A DNA stretch of 64,000 nucleotides from Teredinibacter sp. KSP-S5-2 (GTDB taxonomy: Bacteria > Pseudomonadota > Gammaproteobacteria > Pseudomonadales > Cellvibrionaceae). The notes under the pieces were generated by a model. The model was given only the letters and a program-made list of their open reading frames with translations, ran no database searches and was not told the DNA's origin. The position numbers and the translations under genes were made by a program. This document shows positions 54,795-62,707 of the stretch, in pieces. Position 1 is the stretch's first letter. The number at the start of each line of letters is the position of its first letter. Location: positions 248,001 to 312,000 of the forward strand of contig NZ_CP120416.1 of assembly GCF_032773895.1 (NCBI RefSeq), in the 5' to 3' direction.

Positions 54795-55960
54795 TGTCCA
54801 ACATTCGACGCGTGGGAATTGTTGCCGGAGAAGCTTCTGGGGATATTCTCGGTGCGGATTTAATTCGTGAGTTAAAGCTACGTCACCCAGACTGTATTTT
54901 TGAAGGCGTCGGCGGAAGCAAAATGATTGAAGAGGGTTTTTCTTCTCTGTTTCCGATGGATGTCCTGTCGGTTATGGGGATCGTTGAGCCACTAAAACGC
55001 TTGCCCCAACTTCTATCTATTCGATCTCAGCTTAAGAAGCATTTTATTCAAAATCCTCCGGATGTTTTTATTGGCATCGATTCTCCTGATTTTACTATTC
55101 CTTTAGAACGAAAACTGAAGGAAAAAAACATAACTACGGTTCACTATGTGAGTCCTTCTGTTTGGGCATGGCGCAAAGGGCGTATTAAGAATATTGCCAA
55201 ATCCGTAGATTTGATGCTCACACTCTTTCCGTTTGAAAAGAAAATCTACGACGAAAATAATATTGATTGCGTATGTGTTGGTCATCCACTTGCGGATCAA
55301 ATTCCACTGGAATTGGATATCGATAGCGCTAAAGAAAAGCTAACGGTCTATAAAGAATATCATCCAGATAAAACGACGGTAGCCATTCTACCGGGGAGTC
55401 GTAAAAGCGAGTTGGATAAACTGGCAGATGTTTTTCTTCAGGGTGCGAAATTATGTGCTGATAAAATGCCAGATATGCAGTTTCTCATTCCAGCAGCGAA
55501 CCGGGAAAGATATGCAGAATTGCAAAACTACATGGTGAGTTATTCAGATTTAAATATCGTCTTAACTGATGGACAGTCGCACACTGTTATGGCTGCTGCG
55601 GATGCAGTACTTATGGCTTCCGGGACGACAACGCTTGAAGCGCTGTTGTTGAAAAAACCGATGGTGATTGCTTATCGCCTTGCCAATTTCTCCTACAAGA
55701 TTCTTTCCCGTATGGTGGATATTGAATTCATCGGTCTGCCCAATTTATTGGCGGGAAGAAAGCTGGTGCCTGAGTTAATTCAGGACGAGGTGACGGCTGA
55801 AAATATCGCTCAGTCAATCATGGCTATGTTGCGTGAAAGTCAAACAGAAGATGGTCTGTTAACAGAATACCAGCGAATTCATATTGAGCTAAAAAAACAA
55901 GCCGGAGCAACGGCAGTAAAGGCAATTGAAAGCAGGTTGGCTGAAATAAATGACAAATAA
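54794..55960 (+). CDS. lpxB: Lipid-A-disaccharide synthase LpxB
   Basis: 388 residues from ATG 54794, which shares its A with the lpxA TGA (TGATG). GT19-type glycosyltransferase: [95 protein letters not shown] and [14 protein letters not shown]. It joins UDP-diacylglucosamine and lipid X. Confidence 0.97.
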   Translation: MSNIRRVGIVAGEASGDILGADLIRELKLRHPDCIFEGVGGSKMIEEGFSSLFPMDVLSVMGIVEPLKRLPQLLSIRSQLKKHFIQNPPDVFIGIDSPDFTIPLERKLKEKNITTVHYVSPSVWAWRKGRIKNIAKSVDLMLTLFPFEKKIYDENNIDCVCVGHPLADQIPLELDIDSAKEKLTVYKEYHPDKTTVAILPGSRKSELDKLADVFLQGAKLCADKMPDMQFLIPAANRERYAELQNYMVSYSDLNIVLTDGQSHTVMAAADAVLMASGTTTLEALLLKKPMVIAYRLANFSYKILSRMVDIEFIGLPNLLAGRKLVPELIQDEVTAENIAQSIMAMLRESQTEDGLLTEYQRIHIELKKQAGATAVKAIESRLAEINDK

Positions 55961-56534
55961 AATTATTGCGGGTGTGGACGAGGTGGGGAGAGGGCCTTTA
56001 GCTGGTGACGTTGTTGCCGCGGCATGCATTCTTCCAAACGACTTTCAGCTCGAGGGCTTAACCGATTCAAAAAAACTTTCTGAGAAGAAACGTGAATTAT
56101 TGTTCGGTCAGATCCAAGAACAGGCGGTAAGTTGGTGTATTGCCAGGGCAAATGTTGCCGAGATTGATGAGCTGAATATTTTACATGCCAGCCTTCTGGC
56201 CATGAAGAGAGCCGTTGAAGGGTTGGATGTGCAACCGACTTTTGTTTATGTCGATGGTAATAAAATACCGCAATGGCAATATCAAGCTGAGGCGGTTGTC
56301 CAGGGGGATAGTTTAATCCCTTCTATCAGCGCGGCTTCCATTCTTGCAAAGGTGACCAGAGACCGGGAAATGGTTCTGTTGGATAAAGAATTTCCCCAGT
56401 ACGGTTTTGCCAAACATAAAGGCTATCCCACCAAAGTTCACATGGATGCCATAAAGGAATATGGTGTGACTAAACATCATCGAAAATCTTTTGCTCCAGT
56501 CAAAGCAGTCATTTCCCAGCAAACGCTCTTTTGA
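55950..56534 (+). CDS. rnhB: Ribonuclease HII
   Basis: 194 residues. Catalytic acids in [21 protein letters not shown] (DEVGRG), YVDGNKIPQ and [16 protein letters not shown] analog ([17 protein letters not shown]). Ends [16 protein letters not shown]. It removes ribonucleotides from DNA and RNA-DNA hybrids. Overlaps lpxB by 11 bp. In E. coli dnaE follows; here it does not. Confidence 0.97.
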   Translation: MTNKIIAGVDEVGRGPLAGDVVAAACILPNDFQLEGLTDSKKLSEKKRELLFGQIQEQAVSWCIARANVAEIDELNILHASLLAMKRAVEGLDVQPTFVYVDGNKIPQWQYQAEAVVQGDSLIPSISAASILAKVTRDREMVLLDKEFPQYGFAKHKGYPTKVHMDAIKEYGVTKHHRKSFAPVKAVISQQTLF

Positions 56535-56540
56535 GCGTTT
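56521..56540 (+). terminator. Hairpin overlapping the end of rnhB
   Basis: AAACGCTC and GAGCGTTT form a perfect 8-bp stem with a TTTT loop, spanning the rnhB stop codon (56532-56534). No T-run follows, so it may be a weak terminator or a 3'-end stabiliser of the long superoperon transcript. Confidence 0.5.
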
Positions 56541-56887
56541 ATAGGCCATTTCAACCTTTTATCCGCAAACCCCTAACGACGGTTGTTTTGTAGGTATATT
56601 CAGCTATACCTACATATACTGGTGGGGGGATGGACAGTTTCTGTTGATTCCCGCTAATTGAGATAGTGCGATAAAAGAGGCGCAAAAAATAACGTCCTGG
56701 GTCACTCTGGTAGAGACTTTGCATTATTTATAATTAGCAAAAAATGTGGTCATTTTTTGGCACCCGAATCTCAGAAATTGAGGTGATGATTGTGGAAACA
56801 AAATGCCAAGTAATGGAAAGCAAAATGAGCGCATGGAAGAGTCTTTACTCAAACTGGCTGAAATTGGTGTTTGAGGGGCGTTCAATT
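56535..56887. other. 353-bp gap between rnhB and the PilZ gene
   Basis: It contains a perfect 9-bp inverted repeat (56590-56613) and a perfect TATAAT (56729-56734) without a clear -35. The PilZ reading frame is open back to 56744, so the 5' part of that gene could extend into this region. Confidence 0.5.
56590..56613. promoter_or_regulatory. Perfect 9-bp inverted repeat GTAGGTATA / TATACCTAC
   Basis: Arms 56590-56598 and 56605-56613 are separated by 6 bp (TTCAGC). It could be an operator for the PilZ gene or a hairpin ending the rnhB transcript; G+C is too low for a strong terminator and no T-run follows. Confidence 0.4.
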
Positions 56888-57292
56888 ATGAGACGCTATA
56901 TTCGACATCCGTCAGGTATTCCCATTCGCTATTGTTTGGAAGAATCTGAAGGTAAGGCAGAACGGCTAAAAGACGTCAGCCGCGGTGGTCTGTGTTTTAA
57001 TTCAGAATGTCCGCTACGAGCGGGGGCACATATTCGTATAGAAATCCCGGTTGATACCAGCGATTATCGTGCAGATGGTCAGGTGGCATGGTGTCATCAA
57101 GAGGGAGATCACTATGCAGTCGGTGTTAAATTTGAAGACACCTCAACCCAATACAGCGTTCGCATGGTAGAGCAGGTTTGCCATATCGAAGACTATCGAG
57201 TGAACGTACTCCAGCACGAAGGGCGCGATTTGACCAGCGAAGAAGCGGCTAGAGAATGGGTCGCAAAGTATGCCGCTGATTTTCCCAGATAG
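56888..57292 (+). CDS. PilZ-domain protein
   Basis: 134 residues from ATG 56888 (MRRYIRHPSGIPIRY), chosen because GAGGGG lies upstream and the PilZ RxxxR motif begins at once; an upstream start at 56744 would add 48 residues without recognisable homology. PilZ features: RRYIRHPSG, LKDVSRGGLCFNSE (D-x-S-x-x-G), and ADGQVAWCHQEGDHYAVGVKF. The C-terminal 45 residues (MVEQVCHIEDYRVNV to AAREWVAKYAADFPR) are helical and may contact a partner. Likely a cyclic-di-GMP effector. Confidence 0.87.
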   Translation: MRRYIRHPSGIPIRYCLEESEGKAERLKDVSRGGLCFNSECPLRAGAHIRIEIPVDTSDYRADGQVAWCHQEGDHYAVGVKFEDTSTQYSVRMVEQVCHIEDYRVNVLQHEGRDLTSEEAAREWVAKYAADFPR

Positions 57293-57458
57293 TTAACTTC
57301 TCTTGAGTTCTTCTCTTTATAGCTAAGGGGATTACTTAAATATCTTTTTTTCGTCTATTTTTTCCTCGGCTTAAACCGACCTGTGTCGGTGAGACGCTTG
57401 GTTGAATTTGTTTGGCTATGTTTCCGGGGTAATTGGCAACTTGGTTTAAGGCACAAAA

Positions 57459-57483
57459 AAAGCACCAAGGTTATTGGTGCTTT
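57459..57483 (-). terminator. Rho-independent terminator of the coiled-coil membrane-protein gene
   Basis: AAAGCACCAA (57459-57468) pairs with TTGGTGCTTT (57474-57483) with a 5-nt loop. The A-run before the stem gives a T-run on the minus strand. Confidence 0.85.
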
Positions 57484-57510
57484 GAGCCGCGTTGGTGATC
57501 GCGTTTTTAA

Positions 57511-58047
57511 TTAAGCCGTAAGTAAGCGATCATAACGGCGACTGAGTAAATCGTAAAAACGTTCGCGTAATTCCAGAATACCTTGTTTTAACTCTGCGAT
57601 TTCCTGATCACTGATGTCTTGTCTGCCGATATATACCTGCTTTCTAAAGAGCGCGATTTTGGCTCCATATAAGCGAAGGGTTTTTTCCATAGTTTTTTCG
57701 CCCAGCATTAACAGCTTGGCCTCGGAAGCGGCCAACTTGTCAAAATCGCGAACCAGCTCAGCATTAATACGTTCAAGCTCCTGTTTTCTCGCCGCAGGCC
57801 AGCGTTTGCCAAAACGGGTAGATTCAATCACCAGCGCCGAATATTTTGCGAACGAATGGTTTACCTGTCCGACATCCGATGAAATCTGTTCGAACAAGGC
57901 CACTCTGTGTTGGCGTGGCTCAAACTCGTTGCGCGTAAACTTGGCGCGTTTCAATGAATACAACCAGATTGCACCAACCGTCATACCTGCACCAAGGGCC
58001 AGCTTAATGCCTGTGTCAATAATTGGCCATAAGTCACCAGTTAGCAT
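57511..58047 (-). CDS. Single-pass membrane protein with coiled coil, unknown function
   Basis: 178 residues. One N-terminal membrane segment (IIDTGIKLALGAGMTVGAIWLYSL) is followed by a long charged helical region (RKQELERINAELVRDFDKLAASEAKLLML to IAELKQGILELRERFYDLLSRRYDRLL). No family is recognised. It is flanked by its own terminator and by the SUI1 gene on the same strand, 86 bp away, so it is probably transcribed alone. Confidence 0.72.
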   Translation of the reverse strand: MLTGDLWPIIDTGIKLALGAGMTVGAIWLYSLKRAKFTRNEFEPRQHRVALFEQISSDVGQVNHSFAKYSALVIESTRFGKRWPAARKQELERINAELVRDFDKLAASEAKLLMLGEKTMEKTLRLYGAKIALFRKQVYIGRQDISDQEIAELKQGILELRERFYDLLSRRYDRLLTA

Positions 58048-58133
58048 AGATAATTCCTCAAGCGACGACTATTTGACTTTGTCATGTAACATAAGACTAA
58101 GTGCAAAAATCACTCCAATATTACATTCTGGTT

Positions 58134-58454
58134 TTAGCCGCCGCTGAGTTTGACGGTATGACCGAGTTTTTTCAGGTGTTCCATGAGTTTTTGTCGGTGA
58201 TCACCCTGGATTTCTATGGTGCCGTCTTTGACGGTTCCCCCGGTGCTGCAAAGCTGTTTTAGCTTCTTGGCCAGAGTCTTTAAATCGTCATCGCTCAGAT
58301 CGAAGCCGGTAATAATGGATACGCCCTTTCCACCCCGGCCTTTGGTTTCTTTGCGAATTCGTATGACGCCATCGCCGGGTTCTCGTGTTTTTTGTTCCTT
58401 CTCTGGTTTAATGCGGCCCTGATCTGTAGAGTAAACCAGTCTTGAATTGCTCAT
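58134..58454 (-). CDS. yciH: SUI1/eIF1-like translation factor YciH
   Basis: 106 residues. The eIF1-like core is GVIRIRKETKGRGGKGVSIITGFDLSDDDLKTLAKKLKQLCSTGGTVKDG, then IEIQGDHRQKLMEHLKKLGHTVKLSGG. It resembles E. coli YciH, which affects start-codon fidelity. Its start is 59 bp from that of the divergent channel gene, so promoters may overlap. Confidence 0.92.
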   Translation of the reverse strand: MSNSRLVYSTDQGRIKPEKEQKTREPGDGVIRIRKETKGRGGKGVSIITGFDLSDDDLKTLAKKLKQLCSTGGTVKDGTIEIQGDHRQKLMEHLKKLGHTVKLSGG

Positions 58455-58512
58455 ATCTCGACATTCTCGTATTGTTTCGCGAAATCAGGCCATTATAACC
58501 CTCAGTTTTGCT

Positions 58513-59325
58513 ATGAATGATCAAACACATAAAGAAAAGATCTACACCATCATTTTTGGTACCACAACGCCAGCGGGTAAATATTTCGATATCACTTTAA
58601 TCGCCTGCATCCTGATCAGTATGTTGGTGCTAATGCTGGATTCCGTGCAGGCTTTGGCCAGTGAATATCACTACTTCCTCCGTATTGCCGAGTGGTTTTT
58701 CACCATATTGTTTACGTTGGAATATATGCTGCGGATATACTGTTCGCCAAAACCTTGGCGTTATGTCACCAGTTTCTATGGTTTTATTGACTTAATATCT
58801 GTTTTGCCAAGTTACCTGAGTCTGTTCTTCTCCGGCGCTAACTACTTATTAATGATTCGTTTGTTCCGGGTACTACGGGTTTTCAGAGTATTCAAGTTAT
58901 TCCGTTACTTGTCCGAAGCGAATGTGTTAATACGCTCCCTGGGTATGGCGAGACGCAAAATCCTGGTGTTCTTTATATCGGTGTTGGTCTTGTCCACGGT
59001 GTTTGGCTCGCTTATGTATATTGTTGAAGGTGGCCAGAACGGTTTTAGCAGTATTCCCAAAAGTATCTATTGGACAATCGTGACCATTACCACCGTTGGT
59101 TACGGTGATATCACACCGCACACGGTACTAGGACAGTTCATTGCTTCTTTGGCGATGTTGACCGGCTATTCGATCATTGCCATCCCGACAGGAATTCTAA
59201 CCGCCGAGTTATCACAGGAAATACAGCGAGAGCGCAATAATAAGGCTTGTGGTATTTGTGACCGGTATGGGCATGATGTCGATGCGCACTTCTGTAAATA
59301 TTGCGGAGGGAAGATCCCCGATTGA
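58513..59325 (+). CDS. Voltage-gated-type potassium channel with C-terminal zinc ribbon
   Basis: 270 residues from ATG 58513; the in-frame start at 58447 would overlap yciH and lacks a family match. Six membrane segments: S1-S3, an S4 with repeated basic residues (RLFRVLRVFRVFKLFRYL), S5, and the pore loop with selectivity filter TVGYG (194-198). After S6 (GYSIIAIPTGILTAEL) the cytoplasmic tail ends with four cysteines (C246-x2-C249, C261-x2-C264), a zinc-ribbon. Family: ion transport Kv-like. The ribbon may act in assembly or redox/metal gating, which is inference. Confidence 0.9.
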   Translation: MNDQTHKEKIYTIIFGTTTPAGKYFDITLIACILISMLVLMLDSVQALASEYHYFLRIAEWFFTILFTLEYMLRIYCSPKPWRYVTSFYGFIDLISVLPSYLSLFFSGANYLLMIRLFRVLRVFRVFKLFRYLSEANVLIRSLGMARRKILVFFISVLVLSTVFGSLMYIVEGGQNGFSSIPKSIYWTIVTITTVGYGDITPHTVLGQFIASLAMLTGYSIIAIPTGILTAELSQEIQRERNNKACGICDRYGHDVDAHFCKYCGGKIPD

Positions 59326-59334
59326 CGGCCGGTT

Positions 59335-60219
59335 TCAAGCAAGCGCAGGGCTGGGGGCTTTTATCTTCGCTGCTTTATGTGGTTCTACGGCAGTATTGTT
59401 GGGGTCAGTAAGCCAGTGAATTAATCGAAACTCTCCCGAGTGTTCTTCCACAATCGCCGTGCAGGACTCAACCCAGTCCCCCGTATTCAGGTACTGGAAC
59501 CCTTCCGAATCTTTTATGGCTGCATGGTGGATGTGGCCACATATTACACCGTCAAAGTTTTGTTTTTTTACAGCCAGAGTCACTGCGTCTTCATAGTCAT
59601 GAATGTACTGTTTTGCCCGCTTGATGTTGTGCTTTAGAAAGCTGGCGAGAGACCAGTAACCAAAACCATAATTTGCCCGGATACGGTTATACAGTCGATT
59701 AAGCATCATTAAAAACTCGTAACCGTGGTCGCCAATAAACTTTAGCCATCTGCTGCACCGCGTGACGCCATCGAACTGGTCGCCATGTATGACGAGAATA
59801 CGTTTTGCATCTTGCGTAATATGAATTTTTTTATTCAGCAATTGAATGTTTTCAAAACGATTGTTGGCAAACCTACGCAAGAATTCGTCATGGTTACCAG
59901 TAATATAAAAGACAGGTGTTCCTTTTTTGGATAGTTTTAAAACACGTCGAACAAAACGGTTAAATTGTTTGTTCCAGTAGATCCCGGAACGCATTTTCCA
60001 GCCATCGATAATATCGCCGACCAAATATAGCTCGTTACAGGAATAGTGTTTCAAAAAGTTATTGAGTTGTTTCGCTTTGCAGTCTTTGGTGCCTAAATGA
60101 ACATCAGAAATGAAAATTGTCCGAAAGTCGTTCACTGAAGGCGGTGTCGTTCCGCTTTCACTCTGACCGGCGCGTTTTGCTGAAATGTTTTTAACAATGG
60201 TATTGGTTAATTCGTGCAT
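59335..60219 (-). CDS. Calcineurin-like phosphoesterase, LpxH-related
   Basis: 294 residues. Metal motifs: FISDVHLGTKDCKA, LVGDIIDGWKM, YITGNHDEFLRR, VIHGDQFDGV and VICGHIHHAAIKD, in the order of UDP-2,3-diacylglucosamine diphosphatases. The protein is about 50 residues longer than E. coli LpxH and nearer to the LpxH2/YbbF-like group, so the lipid A role is inferred. N-terminal 30 residues and the basic tail (KAAKIKAPSPALA) are not conserved in the core. Convergent with the K+ channel, stops 9 bp apart. Confidence 0.82.
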   Translation of the reverse strand: MHELTNTIVKNISAKRAGQSESGTTPPSVNDFRTIFISDVHLGTKDCKAKQLNNFLKHYSCNELYLVGDIIDGWKMRSGIYWNKQFNRFVRRVLKLSKKGTPVFYITGNHDEFLRRFANNRFENIQLLNKKIHITQDAKRILVIHGDQFDGVTRCSRWLKFIGDHGYEFLMMLNRLYNRIRANYGFGYWSLASFLKHNIKRAKQYIHDYEDAVTLAVKKQNFDGVICGHIHHAAIKDSEGFQYLNTGDWVESCTAIVEEHSGEFRLIHWLTDPNNTAVEPHKAAKIKAPSPALA

Positions 60220-60496
60220 CCGCGTATTGTTAAAAGCTTCTATGAAACTCGTATTATGTATTTATTAAATTCCTGTGAAAGCAAAGTTATGTATACGAAA
60301 TCAAGGAGTGATATTCGATTTATTTCTATGTGGAAGGTATTTGATTTGAAAGGTCATTTTGTTGCTGATTCGCGTTGAGGGTGGTCTATACTCAATGATA
60401 CCGCAGTAGGTGTGGGGTTTATTAACGTACATTGCGGCTGGGAATAACGTAAATAATGCAGGGACTAGCCTAAATGCTGAACTAATTTGGTTTTGT

Positions 60497-62707
60497 ATGA
60501 GCAAACTGCGAGCTGACTTTAGGGGCATCTCCTTATTTGAAGAGTCGCCCACGCAAAGGAAGAGTAGTCAACTCAGAAGCTTCTCTGTGTCCAATAACCG
60601 TGAGCTTCAAGAGTTGCTAGACGCTATGCACTCTGTGGTTCTTTATATGGACCGTTGGGGAGTTATAAAACACGGAAATCAAAAAGCAATCGAGCATTGG
60701 AGCCCTCTGGATGGTATAGAAGGTAAAAGTTTTCTTGAAATCGCTGTGCATTGGGATGACCCATCGGAAAGGCAGCGAGAAATCATGCAGGTGATTCGTA
60801 CCGGGACACCGGCTTGGGGTGTTCGGGAGCGGGAAGTCAACCTCGGTGTCGAGCGCTGGTTTCAAGTTGATAAAGTACCGACAGCGGAGGACGATGGCAG
60901 GATCACCGGCGTCCTTTTATTGATGACCGATATTACCGAAAACGTTGTCAGAGAGCGGGCGTTGCGTGAAAGTGAATCCCGTTATCGAGCGTTTATTGCC
61001 AACAGTGCAGATGCTATTTGGCGTTACGATGTCTGCCCTCCTGTCGATACCCGTCTACCGCCGGAAGAACAAGCCGAACTGATTATAAAGCGCGCAATTC
61101 TTGTGGAGTGTAATGAACGGCTGGCACGGCTTTTCGATGCCTCACACATTAACGACCTGCTTGGACTTCCTATCCATCGAAATGGATCGCTCTCCACCAA
61201 AAAAGATATCCTGGTTTTTGTTCAGGGAGGATATCGTCTGGAAGACAGAGAGTTTACCCGTATAAATCGTCATGGCGAACGCAACTGTTTGCAGAGTTCA
61301 GCGACGGGCATTATTGAAAATGGTTTTCTGACTCGAGCTTGGGGGACCACGCGTGATATTACCGATCAAAAACGCTATATCGATCGGATGGAGTATCTGG
61401 CGACTCATGATTCCCTGACCACCTTACCTAACCGAACACTCTTATATCGACGTATTGATGAAGCGTTGGTGAATAGAAAAGAAAAACAAAAAATGGCCTT
61501 AATGCTAATTGACCTTGATCGCTTTAAAGAGATCAACGACACACTCGGTCATGCAGCAGGGGATAAAGTACTTAAATTACTCGGGCCCAGATTAGAAGCT
61601 GAGCTTGGCGATACGCCCGGTACGGTTGCCCGTCTTGGCGGAGATGAGTTCGCTATCTTTTTGCCCAACATTCGCAATACACAACAAGCGGCAGTGTTGG
61701 GTCATCGATTTCTTGATTGCATCTGCCAGATTTTTGAAGTTGAGGGGTACAGAACAGAAATTAGCGCCAGTATCGGAATTTCGTTGTGCCCGGATCAGGC
61801 CTGTGACGTCAGCACCATGATGAAATATGCTGATGTGGCGATGTACCAGGCTAAAACCACCATGAAGGGGGTGGCAATTTACGATTCCAGTTTTGACCCT
61901 CATTCACCCAAGCGTCTGGAATTAATGGGCGCTCTTGGTATTGCGATTCGTGAAGGACAATTACTTTTACATTTCCAACCGAAGATTAATTTGAAAAACC
62001 ATCAAATCTACGGTTTTGAAGCGCTAGTAAGATGGAATCATCCTGAAATGGGGTTTGTTCCGCCGACAGATTTTGTTCCGATAGCCGAACGATCGAATTT
62101 AATTTATCCGCTGACCTTGTGGGTGTTGGAAAACAGTATCAAGCAATGTGCAAAATGGCGAAGCATGGGAATGGATATTTCGGTTGCGATGAATTTGTCT
62201 GCGCGAAATGTTACCGATGACCGATTGATTACCGATTTAGCCAAGCTGCTTCAGGAATATCGTCTTCCCGGCGAATATCTGGAAATGGAAATTACCGAAA
62301 GCACGTTGATGTCCGACCCCAATCGTGCGTTGATTCAACTACGAAGAATTAACGCTTTGGGTGTGGTATTAGCAATTGATGACTTCGGGACGGGCTATTC
62401 GTCATTGGCGTATTTAAAACGTTTGCCTGTTCAGAGTTTGAAGATAGATCGCTCGTTTATCTTCAACATGCTTTGTGATGAGCAGGACGAGATAATCGTT
62501 AACTCCACAGTAAACCTGGCGCATAATCTGGGTCTTAGCGTTGTGGCAGAAGGTGTGGAGTGTATGGAAACCTATGATCGTTTGGAAAAGCTATCATGTG
62601 ATAGCGCTCAAGGGTATTACATTGCCCGTCCAATGAGCGAAAATGAAATTTGTGACTGGCTGGAAAGCTCAAGCTGGGAAATTCCCAAATTGGATATGCC
62701 CAACTAG
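60497..62707 (+). CDS. PAS-GGDEF-EAL cyclic-di-GMP signalling protein
   Basis: 736 residues from ATG 60497 (MSKLRADFRGI); no ribosome site is convincing and the frame is open back to 60410, so the start is uncertain. A PAS domain (about 40-150; VVLYMDRWGVIKHGNQKAIEHWSP), a second PAS with an atypical insertion (about 165-300), then GGDEF intact at 381-385 but no RxxD inhibitory site (DTPG in its place), then EALVRW (508-513) with NLSARNV, EITESTLM, DDFGTGYSSLAYL and AEGVE intact. Both activities are possible. Soluble; sensor ligand unknown. Convergent overlap of 4 bp with the M48 protease gene. Confidence 0.92.
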   Translation: MSKLRADFRGISLFEESPTQRKSSQLRSFSVSNNRELQELLDAMHSVVLYMDRWGVIKHGNQKAIEHWSPLDGIEGKSFLEIAVHWDDPSERQREIMQVIRTGTPAWGVREREVNLGVERWFQVDKVPTAEDDGRITGVLLLMTDITENVVRERALRESESRYRAFIANSADAIWRYDVCPPVDTRLPPEEQAELIIKRAILVECNERLARLFDASHINDLLGLPIHRNGSLSTKKDILVFVQGGYRLEDREFTRINRHGERNCLQSSATGIIENGFLTRAWGTTRDITDQKRYIDRMEYLATHDSLTTLPNRTLLYRRIDEALVNRKEKQKMALMLIDLDRFKEINDTLGHAAGDKVLKLLGPRLEAELGDTPGTVARLGGDEFAIFLPNIRNTQQAAVLGHRFLDCICQIFEVEGYRTEISASIGISLCPDQACDVSTMMKYADVAMYQAKTTMKGVAIYDSSFDPHSPKRLELMGALGIAIREGQLLLHFQPKINLKNHQIYGFEALVRWNHPEMGFVPPTDFVPIAERSNLIYPLTLWVLENSIKQCAKWRSMGMDISVAMNLSARNVTDDRLITDLAKLLQEYRLPGEYLEMEITESTLMSDPNRALIQLRRINALGVVLAIDDFGTGYSSLAYLKRLPVQSLKIDRSFIFNMLCDEQDEIIVNSTVNLAHNLGLSVVAEGVECMETYDRLEKLSCDSAQGYYIARPMSENEICDWLESSSWEIPKLDMPN

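Noticed and set aside
58447-58512. Longer N-terminus for the K+ channel
   Set aside because: It overlaps the divergent yciH start and adds a leader unlike the family.
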